Positions 1 to 8,327 are shown, counted from the first letter of the stretch. The stretch is 31,061 nucleotides of DNA from DATNIC01 sp035604635 (GCA_035604635.1 DATNIC010000149.1:1-31061), one strand, 5' to 3'. The notes: generated by a model from the sequence alone, not told the origin. A program made the numbers and translations.

Positions 1-454
1 GCGCCAGCGGTGCGGTAATCTGCGGGGTCGTAAAGCCGAACCGCGCCGTGTACGGATGCTTCGCGATGATACCCGACGTCGCCGAATTCATGACGAAGAA
101 CGGTTTCTTAGCGGCCGTGGATACCCCGGCGACGGCGCTGGCATTGGGCGTCAACACCGTCCCGATGAGCAAATCGACGTGCTCTTGAACGATCAGCTCC
201 TGAGCGATCCGGCGGGCGACGTCCGGAGCGAGTCCGGTGTCGTCACGTTTGATGATGACGACTTTGCGCCCCGCAATCGTATCGCCGTGCTGCCTCATAT
301 AGGTTTCGATCGCGGCGTCGACGATGCGGCCGCCGTTGAGGGAGCCGCCCGTGTACGAGTAGATCAGGCCGATCTTGATGGGGGCAGGCTGCGCGGAAGC
401 GCTGCCGGTCCAAGTAAGCAGAAAGGCCAGGCCGAAGCAGACTGCCAGTCGCAT
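1..454 (-). CDS. LivK-type ABC solute-binding protein, 5' part only
   Basis: N-terminal 151 residues of an exported periplasmic binding protein of the branched-chain amino acid / amide type (Peripla_BP_6); the rest lies beyond the left edge. The start is the ATG at 454-452, followed by a signal peptide (MRLAVCFGLAFLLTWTGSASA) ending near residue 21. The mature part begins PIKIGLIYSYTGG, the usual first strand of the fold, followed by a DxxxxxYMRQHGDTIAGRKV stretch and LLIGTVLTPNA, the hinge-side strand of lobe I. No Shine-Dalgarno is evident; a GATAAT hexamer lies nine bases before the start. It is divergent from the Rieske oxygenase at 543. Ligands of this family include amino acids, amides and aromatic acids; the substrate cannot be told. 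Confidence 0.85.
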   Translation of the reverse strand, partial: MRLAVCFGLAFLLTWTGSASAQPAPIKIGLIYSYTGGSLNGGRIVDAAIETYMRQHGDTIAGRKVVIIKRDDTGLAPDVARRIAQELIVQEHVDLLIGTVLTPNASAVAGVSTAAKKPFFVMNSATSGIIAKHPYTARFGFTTPQITAPLA

Positions 455-463
455 CGCCTATAG

Positions 464-469
464 ATTATC
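464..469 (-). promoter_or_regulatory. candidate -10 box of the LivK-type gene
   Basis: GATAAT on the minus strand, one mismatch from TATAAT, with nine bases between it and the ATG at 454. That spacing would put transcription start at or next to the start codon, so the transcript would be leaderless or nearly so. I see no matching -35 hexamer. Prediction only. Confidence 0.3.
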
Positions 470-532
470 CCGATGGAATTTTCTTCCTAGACGCGGAAGC
501 CGCCCGGGAAAAGCGAAGAATAACGCTCGAAC

Positions 533-537
533 AGGAG
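533..537 (+). promoter_or_regulatory. Shine-Dalgarno deciding the Rieske oxygenase start
   Basis: AGGAG five bases upstream of the ATG at 543. The reading frame stays open further upstream to about 375, but this site and the family-typical N-terminus (LLTQVGAGTPMG) fix the start at 543. Confidence 0.75.
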
Positions 538-542
538 ACCCA

Positions 543-1910
543 ATGCTCGAAGAAGCCAAAAACCTTCTCCTTACCCAGGTCGGCGCCGGGACGCCCATGG
601 GCAATTTGCTGCGCCGCTACTGGATGCCGATCGCGGCCGTCAGCGAGTTCGACGAGATCAGCGTGAAGGCGGTCCGTTTGTTCGGCGAGGACTTGGTCCT
701 CTACAAGGACCTCGGCGGACGGTTCGGCTTGCTCGACCGGCATTGCCCTCACCGGCGCGCCGATCTCTCGTATGGATACGTCGAAGCGTGCGGGCTGCGG
801 TGCAACTATCACGGTTGGCTGTGGGGCGATGACGGGCGCTGTCTCGAGCAGCCTTACGACGATCTCGCCCATCCCGAAGCGCATTTCAAAGACAAGGTGC
901 GCATCGCGGCTTATCCCGTCGAACCGAAAGGCGGATTGCTGTGGGCCTATCTCGGACCGCAGCCGGCACCACTCGTCCCGAACTGGGAGCCGTTCACGTT
1001 CGAGAACGTCTTCGTCCAGATCGTCTTCTCCGAGATCCCGTGCAATTGGTTCCAGTGTCAGGAAAACTCGATCGATCCGGTCCACTTCGAATGGATGCAT
1101 CGGAACTGGAGCCTGCGCTTGCGGGGCCAGTCCGGCCCGTATGCGCCGCGCCATCGGAAGCTCGGCTTCGATGAGTTTCCGTACGGCTTCGTTTATAAGC
1201 GCGTCACCGAGGACATCGACGAGAGTGATCCGCTCTGGACGGTCGGGCGCGTCTGCCTCTGGCCCAACGCGCTCTTCACCGGACACTTCGAGTGGCGCGT
1301 CCCCGTCGACGATAGCAACACGTTGAGCGTGACGTGGCACGCCTCACCCGTGCCGAGCGAGAAACATCCGTTCGTCCAAGAGCGTATCCCGTCGTGGAAG
1401 GGGCCGATCAAGGATCCGCGTACGGGCCAGTGGATCACCACGCACGTCATGAACCAAGACTTCGTCGCCTGGCTCGGCCAAGGCATCGTCTCCGACCGGC
1501 AAAACGAGCACCTCGGTGCGAGCGACCGCGGCGTGATCCTCATGCGCAAACGCTTCCTCGACGATCTCGCAGCGATCGAGCGCGGCGAGGATCCGAAGTG
1601 CGTCATTCGCGATCCGAAAGAAAACGAGGCTTTACGGCTGCCGATCGTCTTGCGCGACCTGTACACGAAGCCGCACACGCGCGCCCAGCTCGAGGCGAAC
1701 CCCGGCCGCATCGGGACGTACATGCGCAACTACCTCTTCCAATCGGGTCAGCCCGACGCGGTGCGCCTCGAATACGAGAAGGCGCTCTTGATCGAGACCG
1801 ACCCGACCGACTCGATCCTCAAACTCCTCTCGGAGCAGCAGACCTCACGAACGGTTGACGACGGGTCCCGTGTACGCCAAGTAGCGGGCGCGCTGAGTCT
1901 GGACGAGTGA
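543..1910 (+). CDS. Rieske non-heme iron oxygenase, phthalate 4,5-dioxygenase type
   Basis: Oxygenase component expected to hydroxylate or O/N-demethylate an aromatic or related substrate using electrons passed from a reductase. The 455-residue product has the Rieske [2Fe-2S] site C68-P-H70 ... C87-N-Y-H90 (16 residues between the pairs). The mononuclear iron motif is at about 168-186, with N168, E174, D178, H181 and H186 in the NW-Q-ENS-D-VH-H pattern. Near the C-terminus is DRQNEHLGASDR, which the second Rieske protein of this window (12677-13942) shares. The N-terminal VGAGTPMGNLLRRYWMP is typical of the phthalate dioxygenase / vanillate demethylase-like group. No reductase gene is nearby. 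Its 3' end overlaps the convergent SBP gene at 1845 by 66 bases, so the last ~20 residues are probably a non-conserved tail. Substrate unknown. Confidence 0.92.
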   Translation: MLEEAKNLLLTQVGAGTPMGNLLRRYWMPIAAVSEFDEISVKAVRLFGEDLVLYKDLGGRFGLLDRHCPHRRADLSYGYVEACGLRCNYHGWLWGDDGRCLEQPYDDLAHPEAHFKDKVRIAAYPVEPKGGLLWAYLGPQPAPLVPNWEPFTFENVFVQIVFSEIPCNWFQCQENSIDPVHFEWMHRNWSLRLRGQSGPYAPRHRKLGFDEFPYGFVYKRVTEDIDESDPLWTVGRVCLWPNALFTGHFEWRVPVDDSNTLSVTWHASPVPSEKHPFVQERIPSWKGPIKDPRTGQWITTHVMNQDFVAWLGQGIVSDRQNEHLGASDRGVILMRKRFLDDLAAIERGEDPKCVIRDPKENEALRLPIVLRDLYTKPHTRAQLEANPGRIGTYMRNYLFQSGQPDAVRLEYEKALLIETDPTDSILKLLSEQQTSRTVDDGSRVRQVAGALSLDE

Positions 1911-2888
1911 GGTGCTGACCAGGAACTCCTTGTAGCGGGTCGCGAGCCGGTAAGCCGAGAGCGGCTGTTGCCCCTTCGGCGGCGGAACGTCGGGCCGGGC
2001 TGACCAGTTGCCGGTCGCGATCTGCTGTTCCGGCGAGAGATACCAGGCGACGAAGAGCCGCGCGGCGTTGGGATGGGGCGCCGCACGCATGATGCCCATC
2101 GTATTGTAGAAGACCGGCGTCTCGTCGACCGGTGAGAACCGCACGTCGATCGGCTGGCCGGCATCCTTCATATCGAGCGCGGTATGCGTCGAGCAGTCGA
2201 AGGTGACGAGCTTCTTGCCGCTCGCGATCGCCCGGCATACGCCGAGATGGCCCTCGACGAACTCGGGCTGCATCGCCATGTACTTATTGATGAAGTCGGT
2301 CCCGTATTTCTGCTCGAGCGTGTAGTACAGATAGAGCGTCGCGTCGTCGTCGTGCGGATAACACGTAATCGCTTGGCCGCGAAACTGCGGTTTGAGAAAA
2401 TCCAGCGCGGAGCGCGGCACGTCGGCTTCCTTGACCAGCTTCGAGTTGTAGGCGTAGGTCAGCGGGTTGATGTTCGTCGCGACGAACGCTCCGCCGGGAT
2501 CCTTGTATTCGGCGTCGATTCCCGCCCAGCCGTTGAACTTGAACGGGGCGATCTCGCCGGCGCGGTTCCAGCGGACGAAGTCTTGCACCGTCTGCAAGCT
2601 GGCGATATCGCAGTCGACCTTCTTCTCCGCGAGCTGCTTGTCGATCTTGATATCGGTGACGTTGCTGTAGTTCCCGTTCACCGTAATCGTGACGCCCGGG
2701 TAGCGCTTGTTGAACGCGGCGACGGCCGAGGCCGAGTTCGCCGCGACGCCGCCCGAGTAGAGCGAGAGCACGCCCTCGCGCTTGGCCGCTTCGTAGAGCG
2801 CGTCGAGATTTTGCGCTGGCGCACTTTGCGGCAAACCGATGAACGGTACCGCCGCGGTCAAGCCGAGCATGTGCTTGCGATTCATCAT
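1845..2888 (-). CDS. iron/organic ABC solute-binding protein (AfuA/FbpA-like)
   Basis: Exported extracellular binding protein, 347 residues, with signal MMNRKHMLGLTAAVPFIGLP...APA, then the family opening LYEAAKREGVLSLYSGG. The motifs FNKRYPGVTI, DIASLQ and RAAPHPNAARLFVAWYLSPEQQ are typical of the iron(III)/thiamine/putrescine SBP_bac group. The paired tyrosines that bind iron in FbpA are not obvious, so an organic ligand is possible. The start ATG at 2888 overlaps the TGA of the upstream gene (ATGA), which indicates translational coupling; a second in-frame ATG follows at 2885 with better spacing to GGGAG. It is the last gene of the 8254-1845 minus-strand operon. No permease or ATPase is linked. 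Confidence 0.85.
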   Translation of the reverse strand: MMNRKHMLGLTAAVPFIGLPQSAPAQNLDALYEAAKREGVLSLYSGGVAANSASAVAAFNKRYPGVTITVNGNYSNVTDIKIDKQLAEKKVDCDIASLQTVQDFVRWNRAGEIAPFKFNGWAGIDAEYKDPGGAFVATNINPLTYAYNSKLVKEADVPRSALDFLKPQFRGQAITCYPHDDDATLYLYYTLEQKYGTDFINKYMAMQPEFVEGHLGVCRAIASGKKLVTFDCSTHTALDMKDAGQPIDVRFSPVDETPVFYNTMGIMRAAPHPNAARLFVAWYLSPEQQIATGNWSARPDVPPPKGQQPLSAYRLATRYKEFLVSTSLVQTQRARYLAYTGPVVNRS

Positions 2889-4282
2889 GAACTCCCTCGC
2901 ACGAAGAACGCGAGATGGAAGGCCGGGAGCTGCTCGCCCGGATGATCGGGGACGTTGAGCATCGGGAGCAAAAAGTAGCTGCCGTTCACGGTCGCACCGT
3001 TCGGCGGCGTTCCTGGACCAAGGATCTGTCCGGTGTAGATCGTCGGGTAAAAATCGACGAAGTGCCACCCGGCGCGGCCCGGCGCACGGACGCGGATCGT
3101 AACGTCACCTTGACTGTTGAAGCCGCAGCCATAGCCGAACATCGCATTGTCCATGACGACGGTGTACGTGTTCGCGGTCTCCGTCCAGCCGACGCCTTTG
3201 AGGCGCAACGTGATCGTCTGCCCAGGCGTGGGCGACGACGGGGCGATCGCCGCGATGCTCGGGACGATGCGGTAGGCCGCTGCCGCTTGCGGCTGATCGC
3301 TGCCGGCAGGATGCGCGACGACGCGGTGGTCGCCGCCGAGATCATCGGGCGTTTGCGCGCGCACCGTAAAGTCTCCGTTCGCGTCGGCGACGGCGCGAAC
3401 GAACGGGCGAAGCTGCGTCTCCCATCCGGTCCCGCTCAAACGGTTGCCGACGACCGTTTCCCAATCGACGGCGATCGACGCCTGCGGCGCAAAGCCATGC
3501 CCTGTTATGACGAGCGGACTCCCGACGGTGCCGGAGCGGAAGCTCGTTGCCAGCGACGGACCGGCGGCATCGCGTCGCGGCGGCTCGGTTGCACGCTGCG
3601 GCGCCTGAGCGACCGCGCTCGCGGGCAGTCGGGGCGGTCCGGCGACGAGGCGAAACGTCTGCGCGAGCACTTGCGGGATCAACGGCTGAGCGTTGGGGCT
3701 TTGCTGACCGTTGAGGTACGGCGCTGTCGGCCCTTCGATCGCCTGCAGCGTGTGCATCCCCGGTTCTCCGCTCGCCGGGAGCGTAACGCGCGCTGTCCCA
3801 TGCGTTGTGATCGCCGAGAGCCAACCGGTTTGCGCGCCGTCGTACATCAGGTGCCAAACGGTCTGATAGAAACGGTAACCCACGCCCGTCATCGTGACGG
3901 TGATCGGCGTTCCGGGGGGACCCGAGGAGGGCGAGATCGTCAAATGCGGGATGACGGTGAAACCTTGGTGCGCGACGACGGCATCCGCGGAACGCAGCTC
4001 GACGTCGTGGATGTAACCGAAATCTTCGGGGACGCTAAAGCGGAGCGTGAGTGCCCCGTCCGCGTCGCTCGTCCCGCTCGCGACAACGCGCGCGGCATCG
4101 GGAGCAACGATCCCGAGAAACTTCCCGTTCTCGACGCGCCAGTGCGCTTGACCCGTGTGCCACACCAAGTCAAAGCGCGTGTTCGGCGCAACGTGCGCGG
4201 CATGCGCAACGACCGCTGTGCCGACCGGGGCTCCGAGCGGAGCGAAGGTCAGCGCCGCTGCGACGATCGCTGCGAGAAGCAC
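2885..4282 (-). CDS. secreted protein with IPT/TIG-like Ig repeats
   Basis: A 465-residue exported protein of unknown function. Residues 1-29 form a signal peptide rich in Ala and Leu. At least three Ig-like units follow. Units at 116-136 (SPSSGPPGTPITVTMTGVGY) and 346-366 (APSSPTPGQTITLRLKGVGW) are clearly repeats of each other; a third, more divergent one begins at about 250 (GTVGSPLVITGHGFAPQ). A Pro/Ala-rich linker covers about 215-245. There is no membrane anchor or catalytic motif. The start is a GTG at 4282 whose G is shared with the TAG of the upstream gene, so the two secreted genes are coupled. It sits between RidA and an SBP gene. A cell-surface or extracellular binding role is inference. 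Confidence 0.75.
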   Translation of the reverse strand: MLLAAIVAAALTFAPLGAPVGTAVVAHAAHVAPNTRFDLVWHTGQAHWRVENGKFLGIVAPDAARVVASGTSDADGALTLRFSVPEDFGYIHDVELRSADAVVAHQGFTVIPHLTISPSSGPPGTPITVTMTGVGYRFYQTVWHLMYDGAQTGWLSAITTHGTARVTLPASGEPGMHTLQAIEGPTAPYLNGQQSPNAQPLIPQVLAQTFRLVAGPPRLPASAVAQAPQRATEPPRRDAAGPSLATSFRSGTVGSPLVITGHGFAPQASIAVDWETVVGNRLSGTGWETQLRPFVRAVADANGDFTVRAQTPDDLGGDHRVVAHPAGSDQPQAAAAYRIVPSIAAIAPSSPTPGQTITLRLKGVGWTETANTYTVVMDNAMFGYGCGFNSQGDVTIRVRAPGRAGWHFVDFYPTIYTGQILGPGTPPNGATVNGSYFLLPMLNVPDHPGEQLPAFHLAFFVRGSS

Positions 4283-4857
4283 TACTGCGCGGCTGGTGCC
4301 TTTTGTGCGAGCGTCAGGACCGTCGTGCCGGCGTCTTGACCCATCGGCGCGAAGTTTACCGCGTGACCCGCTTTATCGGTCGCGGTCAACGTCCACTTCA
4401 ACGTCCCGGTCGGGTGACTCGCGGGGATGCCGATCGAGCCGGACCAAAAGGTACTGTGCGCCGGCGCATTCGGAGGCGGGGGATGGCTCCCCAGCTTCAT
4501 CGTCACCTTGCTGCCGTCGGAAAGCGAAACGACGGCTTGCACCCCGAGGCGCGCAACATCCGCGGTGCTCAGCGGGGTTCCAGTTGGGCCGTCGGCGATC
4601 ACCGCGCGGAACACGATCGTATCACCCGGGAAAAAGACCGTCTGATTGACGCAGTTGGCGCCTTGCACGCCGGGGCGCCCGACTCCCGCAGTCACGACGT
4701 CGGCAGCGATGCGGTACGTGCGATCTCCGACCGTCACCGCCGGCGAGTTGGCATTCGGCAACGCTACCGGTGGCGGAGGCGCTTGCTGCGCATATGCCGC
4801 GACCCCGGTACCGAGCATCGCAATGGACAAGAAGAGGACCAGCCTGCTAAATCTCAT
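4282..4857 (-). CDS. small secreted protein, Ig-like fold suspected
   Basis: A 191-residue exported protein with signal MRFSRLVLFLSIAMLGTGVAAYAQQ. Mature residues about 38-185 look beta-rich. The stretches PGDTIVFRAVIADGPTGTPL, VVSLSDGSKVTMKLG, FWSGSIGIPASHPTGTLKW and TLTATDKAGHAVNF alternate like an Ig or fibronectin-like sandwich, and the HPTGTLKWTLTATDKAGH segment resembles bacterial Ig-type domains. I recognise no named family. It is translationally coupled to the larger Ig-repeat protein downstream (TAG/GTG overlap of one base), so the two probably act together outside the cytoplasm. It is followed upstream by RidA after a 42-base gap. Confidence 0.7.
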   Translation of the reverse strand: MRFSRLVLFLSIAMLGTGVAAYAQQAPPPPVALPNANSPAVTVGDRTYRIAADVVTAGVGRPGVQGANCVNQTVFFPGDTIVFRAVIADGPTGTPLSTADVARLGVQAVVSLSDGSKVTMKLGSHPPPPNAPAHSTFWSGSIGIPASHPTGTLKWTLTATDKAGHAVNFAPMGQDAGTTVLTLAQKAPAAQ

Positions 4858-4899
4858 GCCCGAGGGTGCGCTACCGGCAGTTCGCCTACCTTCTCCGGC

Positions 4900-5304
4900 T
4901 CAATCGTCGAGGATTAGGTACGCCTCGCAGCCCATTTGCTGGTTGCCGGCCAAGTAGTCGTATTGCACGACGTGCCGAGCTGGTCGTGATTCCGCATCGG
5001 GGAACATCGCGATCCACTCCTTGTTGATCGCCTCGCGAACCGAGAGGGACTTCACCATGAACGACAGTTTAATGATGTTATCCGTCGTTGCACTCGCCTC
5101 TTTGAGGAGCTCGCGCAGATTCTGGAATACGAACTTCGCCTGCGCCTCGGCGTCGTCGGGGACTTTCCCCGTCGCGGGATCGGTCCCGTAAATTCCGCCG
5201 GTCAGGATAATGTTCCCGATGCGCGACGCAGAGGGGATCGGATTCGTGTGGCTCGCGCCTTTGGCAAAGATACTGCGGCGCTTCTTCGGGGCGGTGGAAC
5301 TCAT
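4900..5304 (-). CDS. RidA/YjgF-family enamine/imine deaminase-like protein
   Basis: A 134-residue RidA-superfamily protein. The family hydrolyses reactive 2-aminoacrylate-type enamines, and some members act in catabolic clusters. Visible motifs are IILTGGIYGTDPATGKVPDD, AQAKFVFQNLRELLKEA and SRPARHVVQYD, ending in CEAYLILDD. Arg110 falls where the substrate-carboxylate-binding Arg105 of E. coli RidA lies, and Glu127 where its catalytic-site Glu lies. The N-terminus carries a basic extension (PKKRRSIF). Only a weak ribosome site precedes the ATG. It sits within the SBP/oxidoreductase operon, which suggests a role on an imine or amino-acid-derived intermediate rather than general housekeeping (inference). 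Confidence 0.88.
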   Translation of the reverse strand: MSSTAPKKRRSIFAKGASHTNPIPSASRIGNIILTGGIYGTDPATGKVPDDAEAQAKFVFQNLRELLKEASATTDNIIKLSFMVKSLSVREAINKEWIAMFPDAESRPARHVVQYDYLAGNQQMGCEAYLILDD

Positions 5305-5350
5305 GCGGCACTCGACCTTTCCGGTATGATGGTTCGCGACGGCGTTTCGC

Positions 5351-6316
5351 TCAGCGGCGCAGAGCGCAGCTGCAGATCAGCTCCGCAGCCGGGAACGGTT
5401 TGGGGATCACCCGGTATTTCGCCGCGACGTCGATCACGGGCTGCAAGTCGGCCGGAGTGATCGTGATGCCGCGGCCGGAGTGCCGGGTCTTCGCGATCGA
5501 CGCCGGCTCCACGCCGATGAAGGCGGCCAGCATCGGGACCAACTCGTCCTCATGCGCGGCGACGTACGTGGTTGCCTCACGCATGACGCGCAGAAACCGC
5601 TCGACGAGGTCGCGGTGAGCGCCGACCCAATTCTCGTTCGCGAACAACACGCCGCCGGGGAAACGTTTACCGATCGCATTGTATGGATAACCGAGAATGC
5701 GCACCTTCCCGGTGGCGAGCGCGGCCGAAAGGACCGGCTCGTAGACGGTCGAGCCGGCGACACGCTCCTGCTCCATCGCGGCGAGCGTCGTCGACGCCGG
5801 CATCTCGACGAACTTGAGGGTGCTCGAATCGACCCCTTGCTGCTCGAGCCACGCAAACGTCGCGATGCTGCTCATATCTTGCAGCGAGACCGCCGCAAGA
5901 ACTTTGCCGGGAAGATCTCTGGGCGTCTTCACGGGCGAATTGGCAAGGACGATGAACGCAAAGTCGGGCTTTTCGCTGTTGTAGATCGCGAGGCTCCCGA
6001 TGACGGTGAACGGCAGACCCTTCGCATGCGCGGCCACGACCGAGATTGCGCTCGACTTGCCGATCTCGAGCGATCCGCCGGCGAGCGCCGCGCTGACGAC
6101 GGCGGAGCCGGCGAGGCGCTGCAGCTCGACGTTGAGCCCGGCTTTCTTGAAGAGCCCACCTTGTGCGGCATAGATCAGCGGCATCGACGTGTCGTCAGGG
6201 CCGGTACCTATCCGGATCAGCGGTTCGGCTTGCTGCCCCGACGTCGCTGCCGGCAATGCAGTCACGAGTGCGAGGACTAGTGCGCCGGCGAATAGGCGCC
6301 ACGGGATCCGCATCAT
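5351..6316 (-). CDS. NMT1/THI5-like ABC solute-binding protein (SBP A)
   Basis: Exported binding protein of the SsuA/TauA/ThiY group, 321 residues from the ATG at 6316. The signal MMRIPWRLFAGALVLALVTALPAATSGQ is followed by LIRIGTGPDDTSMPLIYAAQGGLFKKAGLNVELQ, the standard lobe I opening, and LAGGSLEIGKSSAISVVAAHAKG, the ligand-pocket loop. TGAGGTG lies just upstream and overlaps the stop of the quinone reductase gene; a GTG at 6322 is an alternative start. It is related to the protein at 7310-8254, with the shared C-terminal pattern QPVIDVAAKYRVIPKPF / QPLIDIAARYKVIPAPF, so it probably arose by duplication around the reductase gene. The family binds sulfonates, pyrimidines, nitriles and aromatics; the ligand here is unknown. 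Confidence 0.88.
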   Translation of the reverse strand: MMRIPWRLFAGALVLALVTALPAATSGQQAEPLIRIGTGPDDTSMPLIYAAQGGLFKKAGLNVELQRLAGSAVVSAALAGGSLEIGKSSAISVVAAHAKGLPFTVIGSLAIYNSEKPDFAFIVLANSPVKTPRDLPGKVLAAVSLQDMSSIATFAWLEQQGVDSSTLKFVEMPASTTLAAMEQERVAGSTVYEPVLSAALATGKVRILGYPYNAIGKRFPGGVLFANENWVGAHRDLVERFLRVMREATTYVAAHEDELVPMLAAFIGVEPASIAKTRHSGRGITITPADLQPVIDVAAKYRVIPKPFPAAELICSCALRR

Positions 6317-6323
6317 CAGCACC

Positions 6324-7298
6324 TCACACCGTTAAGAATACTCGCCCCGTGCTGGCGCGCGACTCGACGAGTTCGTGCGCCTTTGCCGCGTCACGCAGCG
6401 GGATGCGGCCGCCGTCGAGGATGCGGACTTTACCGTCGCGCACGAGCTGAAACGCTGCTTCCATCCCAGGCTTGATCGCAGCCGGCCGGTTGCGCCGATA
6501 ATGACCGCTGCTGTAGCCGAGGACCGCACGGTTCGTGCGGTGGAGCAGATCGGTCGTCAGACTGCCGGGCGATCCGCCCGACTGACCGTAGACGCAGTAC
6601 CGCCCGAAGTTGGCGAGGATCGGGAGCCCCTTCGCAAAAACGTCGCCGCCGACGGCATCGAGGACGACGTCGACGCCTTTTCCGCCCGTCGCTTCGGTGA
6701 TCGCTCTGGCAAAATCGTCATTGAGATAGTCGATGGCGACGTCGGCGCCGAGTTTCTGCGCAAGCTTTACCTTCGCCGCGCCGCCCGCGGTTGCGAAGAC
6801 TTTCCCGGCGCCCAGGGCCTTCGCCATTTGCACCGCGGTCGATCCGACGCCGCCGGCCGCGGCGTGGATCAAAACCGATTCGCCTTGCTGCAATCGCGCC
6901 GCCATCATCAATAAGTTGTAGGCGGTCACCAAGACCGTCGCTGAGGCGGCTGCCTCGTCGGAAATCGCGCCGTCGACGGGGAACGTCAGCATATCGCGCG
7001 CGATGACGATCTCCGCATACGATCCGGCATCGGGCGATGCGGAGACGCGTTGGCCGACGCGGAGATTCAAAACGCCCTCGCCCAGCGCGACGATCGTCCC
7101 CATGCAATCGAGTCCAGGCGTAAACGGGGTCTTAGCGACGGCCGCGCCGGTCCCGCGACGCTGCTGGATGTCGGCAAAATTCACGCTCGTCAGGCCGACC
7201 CTGATCGCGACCTGTCCGGCTCCCGGCTTCGGATCGGGGACTTCTTTCCATTGCAGGACGCTCGGATCGCCGACCGCCTCTACCACGATTGCGTGCAT
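6324..7298 (-). CDS. zinc-independent NAD(P)H:quinone oxidoreductase / MDR enzyme
   Basis: A 324-residue medium-chain dehydrogenase/reductase of the quinone oxidoreductase branch, which reduces quinones or activated double bonds with NADPH. It starts MHAIVVEAVGDPSVLQWKEVP and has SVNFADIQQRRG, PFTPGLDCMGTIVALGEGV and the nucleotide loop HAAAGGVGSTAVQMAKALG at 145-163. The catalytic-zinc His/Cys set and the structural-zinc Cys cluster of alcohol dehydrogenases are absent. The stop lies next to the SBP A start and the gene begins 11 bases after the preceding SBP gene, so the three form a tight unit. It probably acts on the substrate delivered by the flanking binding proteins (inference). Confidence 0.9.
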   Translation of the reverse strand: MHAIVVEAVGDPSVLQWKEVPDPKPGAGQVAIRVGLTSVNFADIQQRRGTGAAVAKTPFTPGLDCMGTIVALGEGVLNLRVGQRVSASPDAGSYAEIVIARDMLTFPVDGAISDEAAASATVLVTAYNLLMMAARLQQGESVLIHAAAGGVGSTAVQMAKALGAGKVFATAGGAAKVKLAQKLGADVAIDYLNDDFARAITEATGGKGVDVVLDAVGGDVFAKGLPILANFGRYCVYGQSGGSPGSLTTDLLHRTNRAVLGYSSGHYRRNRPAAIKPGMEAAFQLVRDGKVRILDGGRIPLRDAAKAHELVESRASTGRVFLTV

Positions 7299-7309
7299 GC
7301 TCGCTCCTT

Positions 7310-8254
7310 CTAGGCTTGCTCGTAGAACATCGTCTTTGCTTCAAACGGTGCCGGGATCACCTTGTAGCGCGCGGCGATGTCGATCAGCGGCTGGACGAGC
7401 TTCGGATCGAGGACGCTTCCGGCGAGCGTGCGCGTCATCGAACTGATGACGGCGGGACTGATCCCGGTGAAGCGCGCGAGGACGTCGACGGTCTCGGACT
7501 GATGCCGGTCGGCGTAGTTCCCTGCTTCTGCGATCGCGCGCCGAAAGCGCGCGATCGTGTCGCGGTGCGCAGCGGCATAGTCCGCCGTGCAAAAATAGGC
7601 TGCGAGAATAAAGTGCGGGGCGATCGCGTCGAACGAATGAGCAAACAGGCGGCACTTCCCGCTCTGGATCGCCTCGCTCAGGATCGGATTGCCTAACGTC
7701 GCGGCATCGACGCGGCCGGCCGCGAGGGCCTCCGGTGCGGCTGAGGACGGAAGCTCGACGAACTTGACCGCCTTTGAATCGCCCCCATGCTGGTCGATCC
7801 AGGCCTGCATCGCGATCGCGTTCTGATCGCCGAGCGACGATACGGAGAGCGTCTTTCCGGTCAGGTCAGCCGCCGTTTTGAAGGTCGAGCTCTTCCCGAC
7901 GACCATCGCGGCGATCGGCGCCTTCGTGTCGTAGATCCCGGCCGGTGCGAGTAGGACAAACGGGAGACCGTGGACGTGCGCCGTTATTAAGGAGAACAGG
8001 CTTGACTTCCCGATGTCGATCGAGCCGCCCGCGACGGCGGCGCCGACCGCCGCGCCGCTGTTCGCTTTCTGCACGGTGACGTCAAGCCCGGCCCGGCGAA
8101 AGATCCCGCTTTCGACGCCCCACAGTGCTCCGACGATGTCCTCGTCCGGCGCGGATGCGATGTGAATGCTCGTCAACGCCTGCGAGCCGACCGGTCGCGC
8201 AGTGAGCGCAAGCGCCGCTGCGGACGCTATAAATGAGGATCTGCGCATCGGCAT
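7310..8254 (-). CDS. NMT1/THI5-like ABC solute-binding protein (SBP B)
   Basis: A 314-residue exported binding protein. The N-terminus MPMRRSSFIASAAALALTA has the twin-arginine pattern RRSSFI ahead of a hydrophobic stretch, so Tat export is plausible. The mature part begins SIHIASAPDEDIVGALWGVESGIFRRAGLDVTV, followed by VAGGSIDIGKSSLFSLITAHVHGLPF, closely parallel to SBP A. AAGGGAG lies seven bases before the ATG at 8254; an in-frame ATG at 8248 is the alternative. It is the first gene of the long minus-strand operon and is divergent from another SBP gene at 8328. No transporter membrane or ATPase gene is in reach. Confidence 0.87.
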   Translation of the reverse strand: MPMRRSSFIASAAALALTARPVGSQALTSIHIASAPDEDIVGALWGVESGIFRRAGLDVTVQKANSGAAVGAAVAGGSIDIGKSSLFSLITAHVHGLPFVLLAPAGIYDTKAPIAAMVVGKSSTFKTAADLTGKTLSVSSLGDQNAIAMQAWIDQHGGDSKAVKFVELPSSAAPEALAAGRVDAATLGNPILSEAIQSGKCRLFAHSFDAIAPHFILAAYFCTADYAAAHRDTIARFRRAIAEAGNYADRHQSETVDVLARFTGISPAVISSMTRTLAGSVLDPKLVQPLIDIAARYKVIPAPFEAKTMFYEQA

Positions 8255-8280
8255 CGGGCATCTCCCTTTCGCTCGACTAA

Positions 8281-8295
8281 TCCTCGCTTGGAGGA
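8281..8295. repeat. short inverted repeat between divergent SBP genes
   Basis: TCCTC-GCTTG-GAGGA: five-base arms around a five-base spacer, in the 73-base region between the starts at 8254 and 8328. It could be an operator, but arms this short occur often by chance. Confidence 0.25.
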
Positions 8296-8311
8296 ATTTT
8301 CCCTATCGGTC

Positions 8312-8317
8312 TAAAGA
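8312..8317 (+). promoter_or_regulatory. TAAAGA element ten bases before a start lacking a clear SD
   Basis: TAAAGA within CTAAAGAG, ten bases before the ATG at 8328. The same word occurs nine bases before the ATG at 16619. It may be a weak -10 box of near-leaderless transcripts; it matches the TATAAT consensus at only three positions. Confidence 0.2.
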
Positions 8318-8327
8318 GTTGCCGACG

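Noticed and set aside
2915..4339. 474-codon plus-strand frame opposite the secreted Ig-repeat gene
   Set aside because: Arg-rich with no recognisable domain, while the minus strand gives a signal peptide and repeats with coupled joints.
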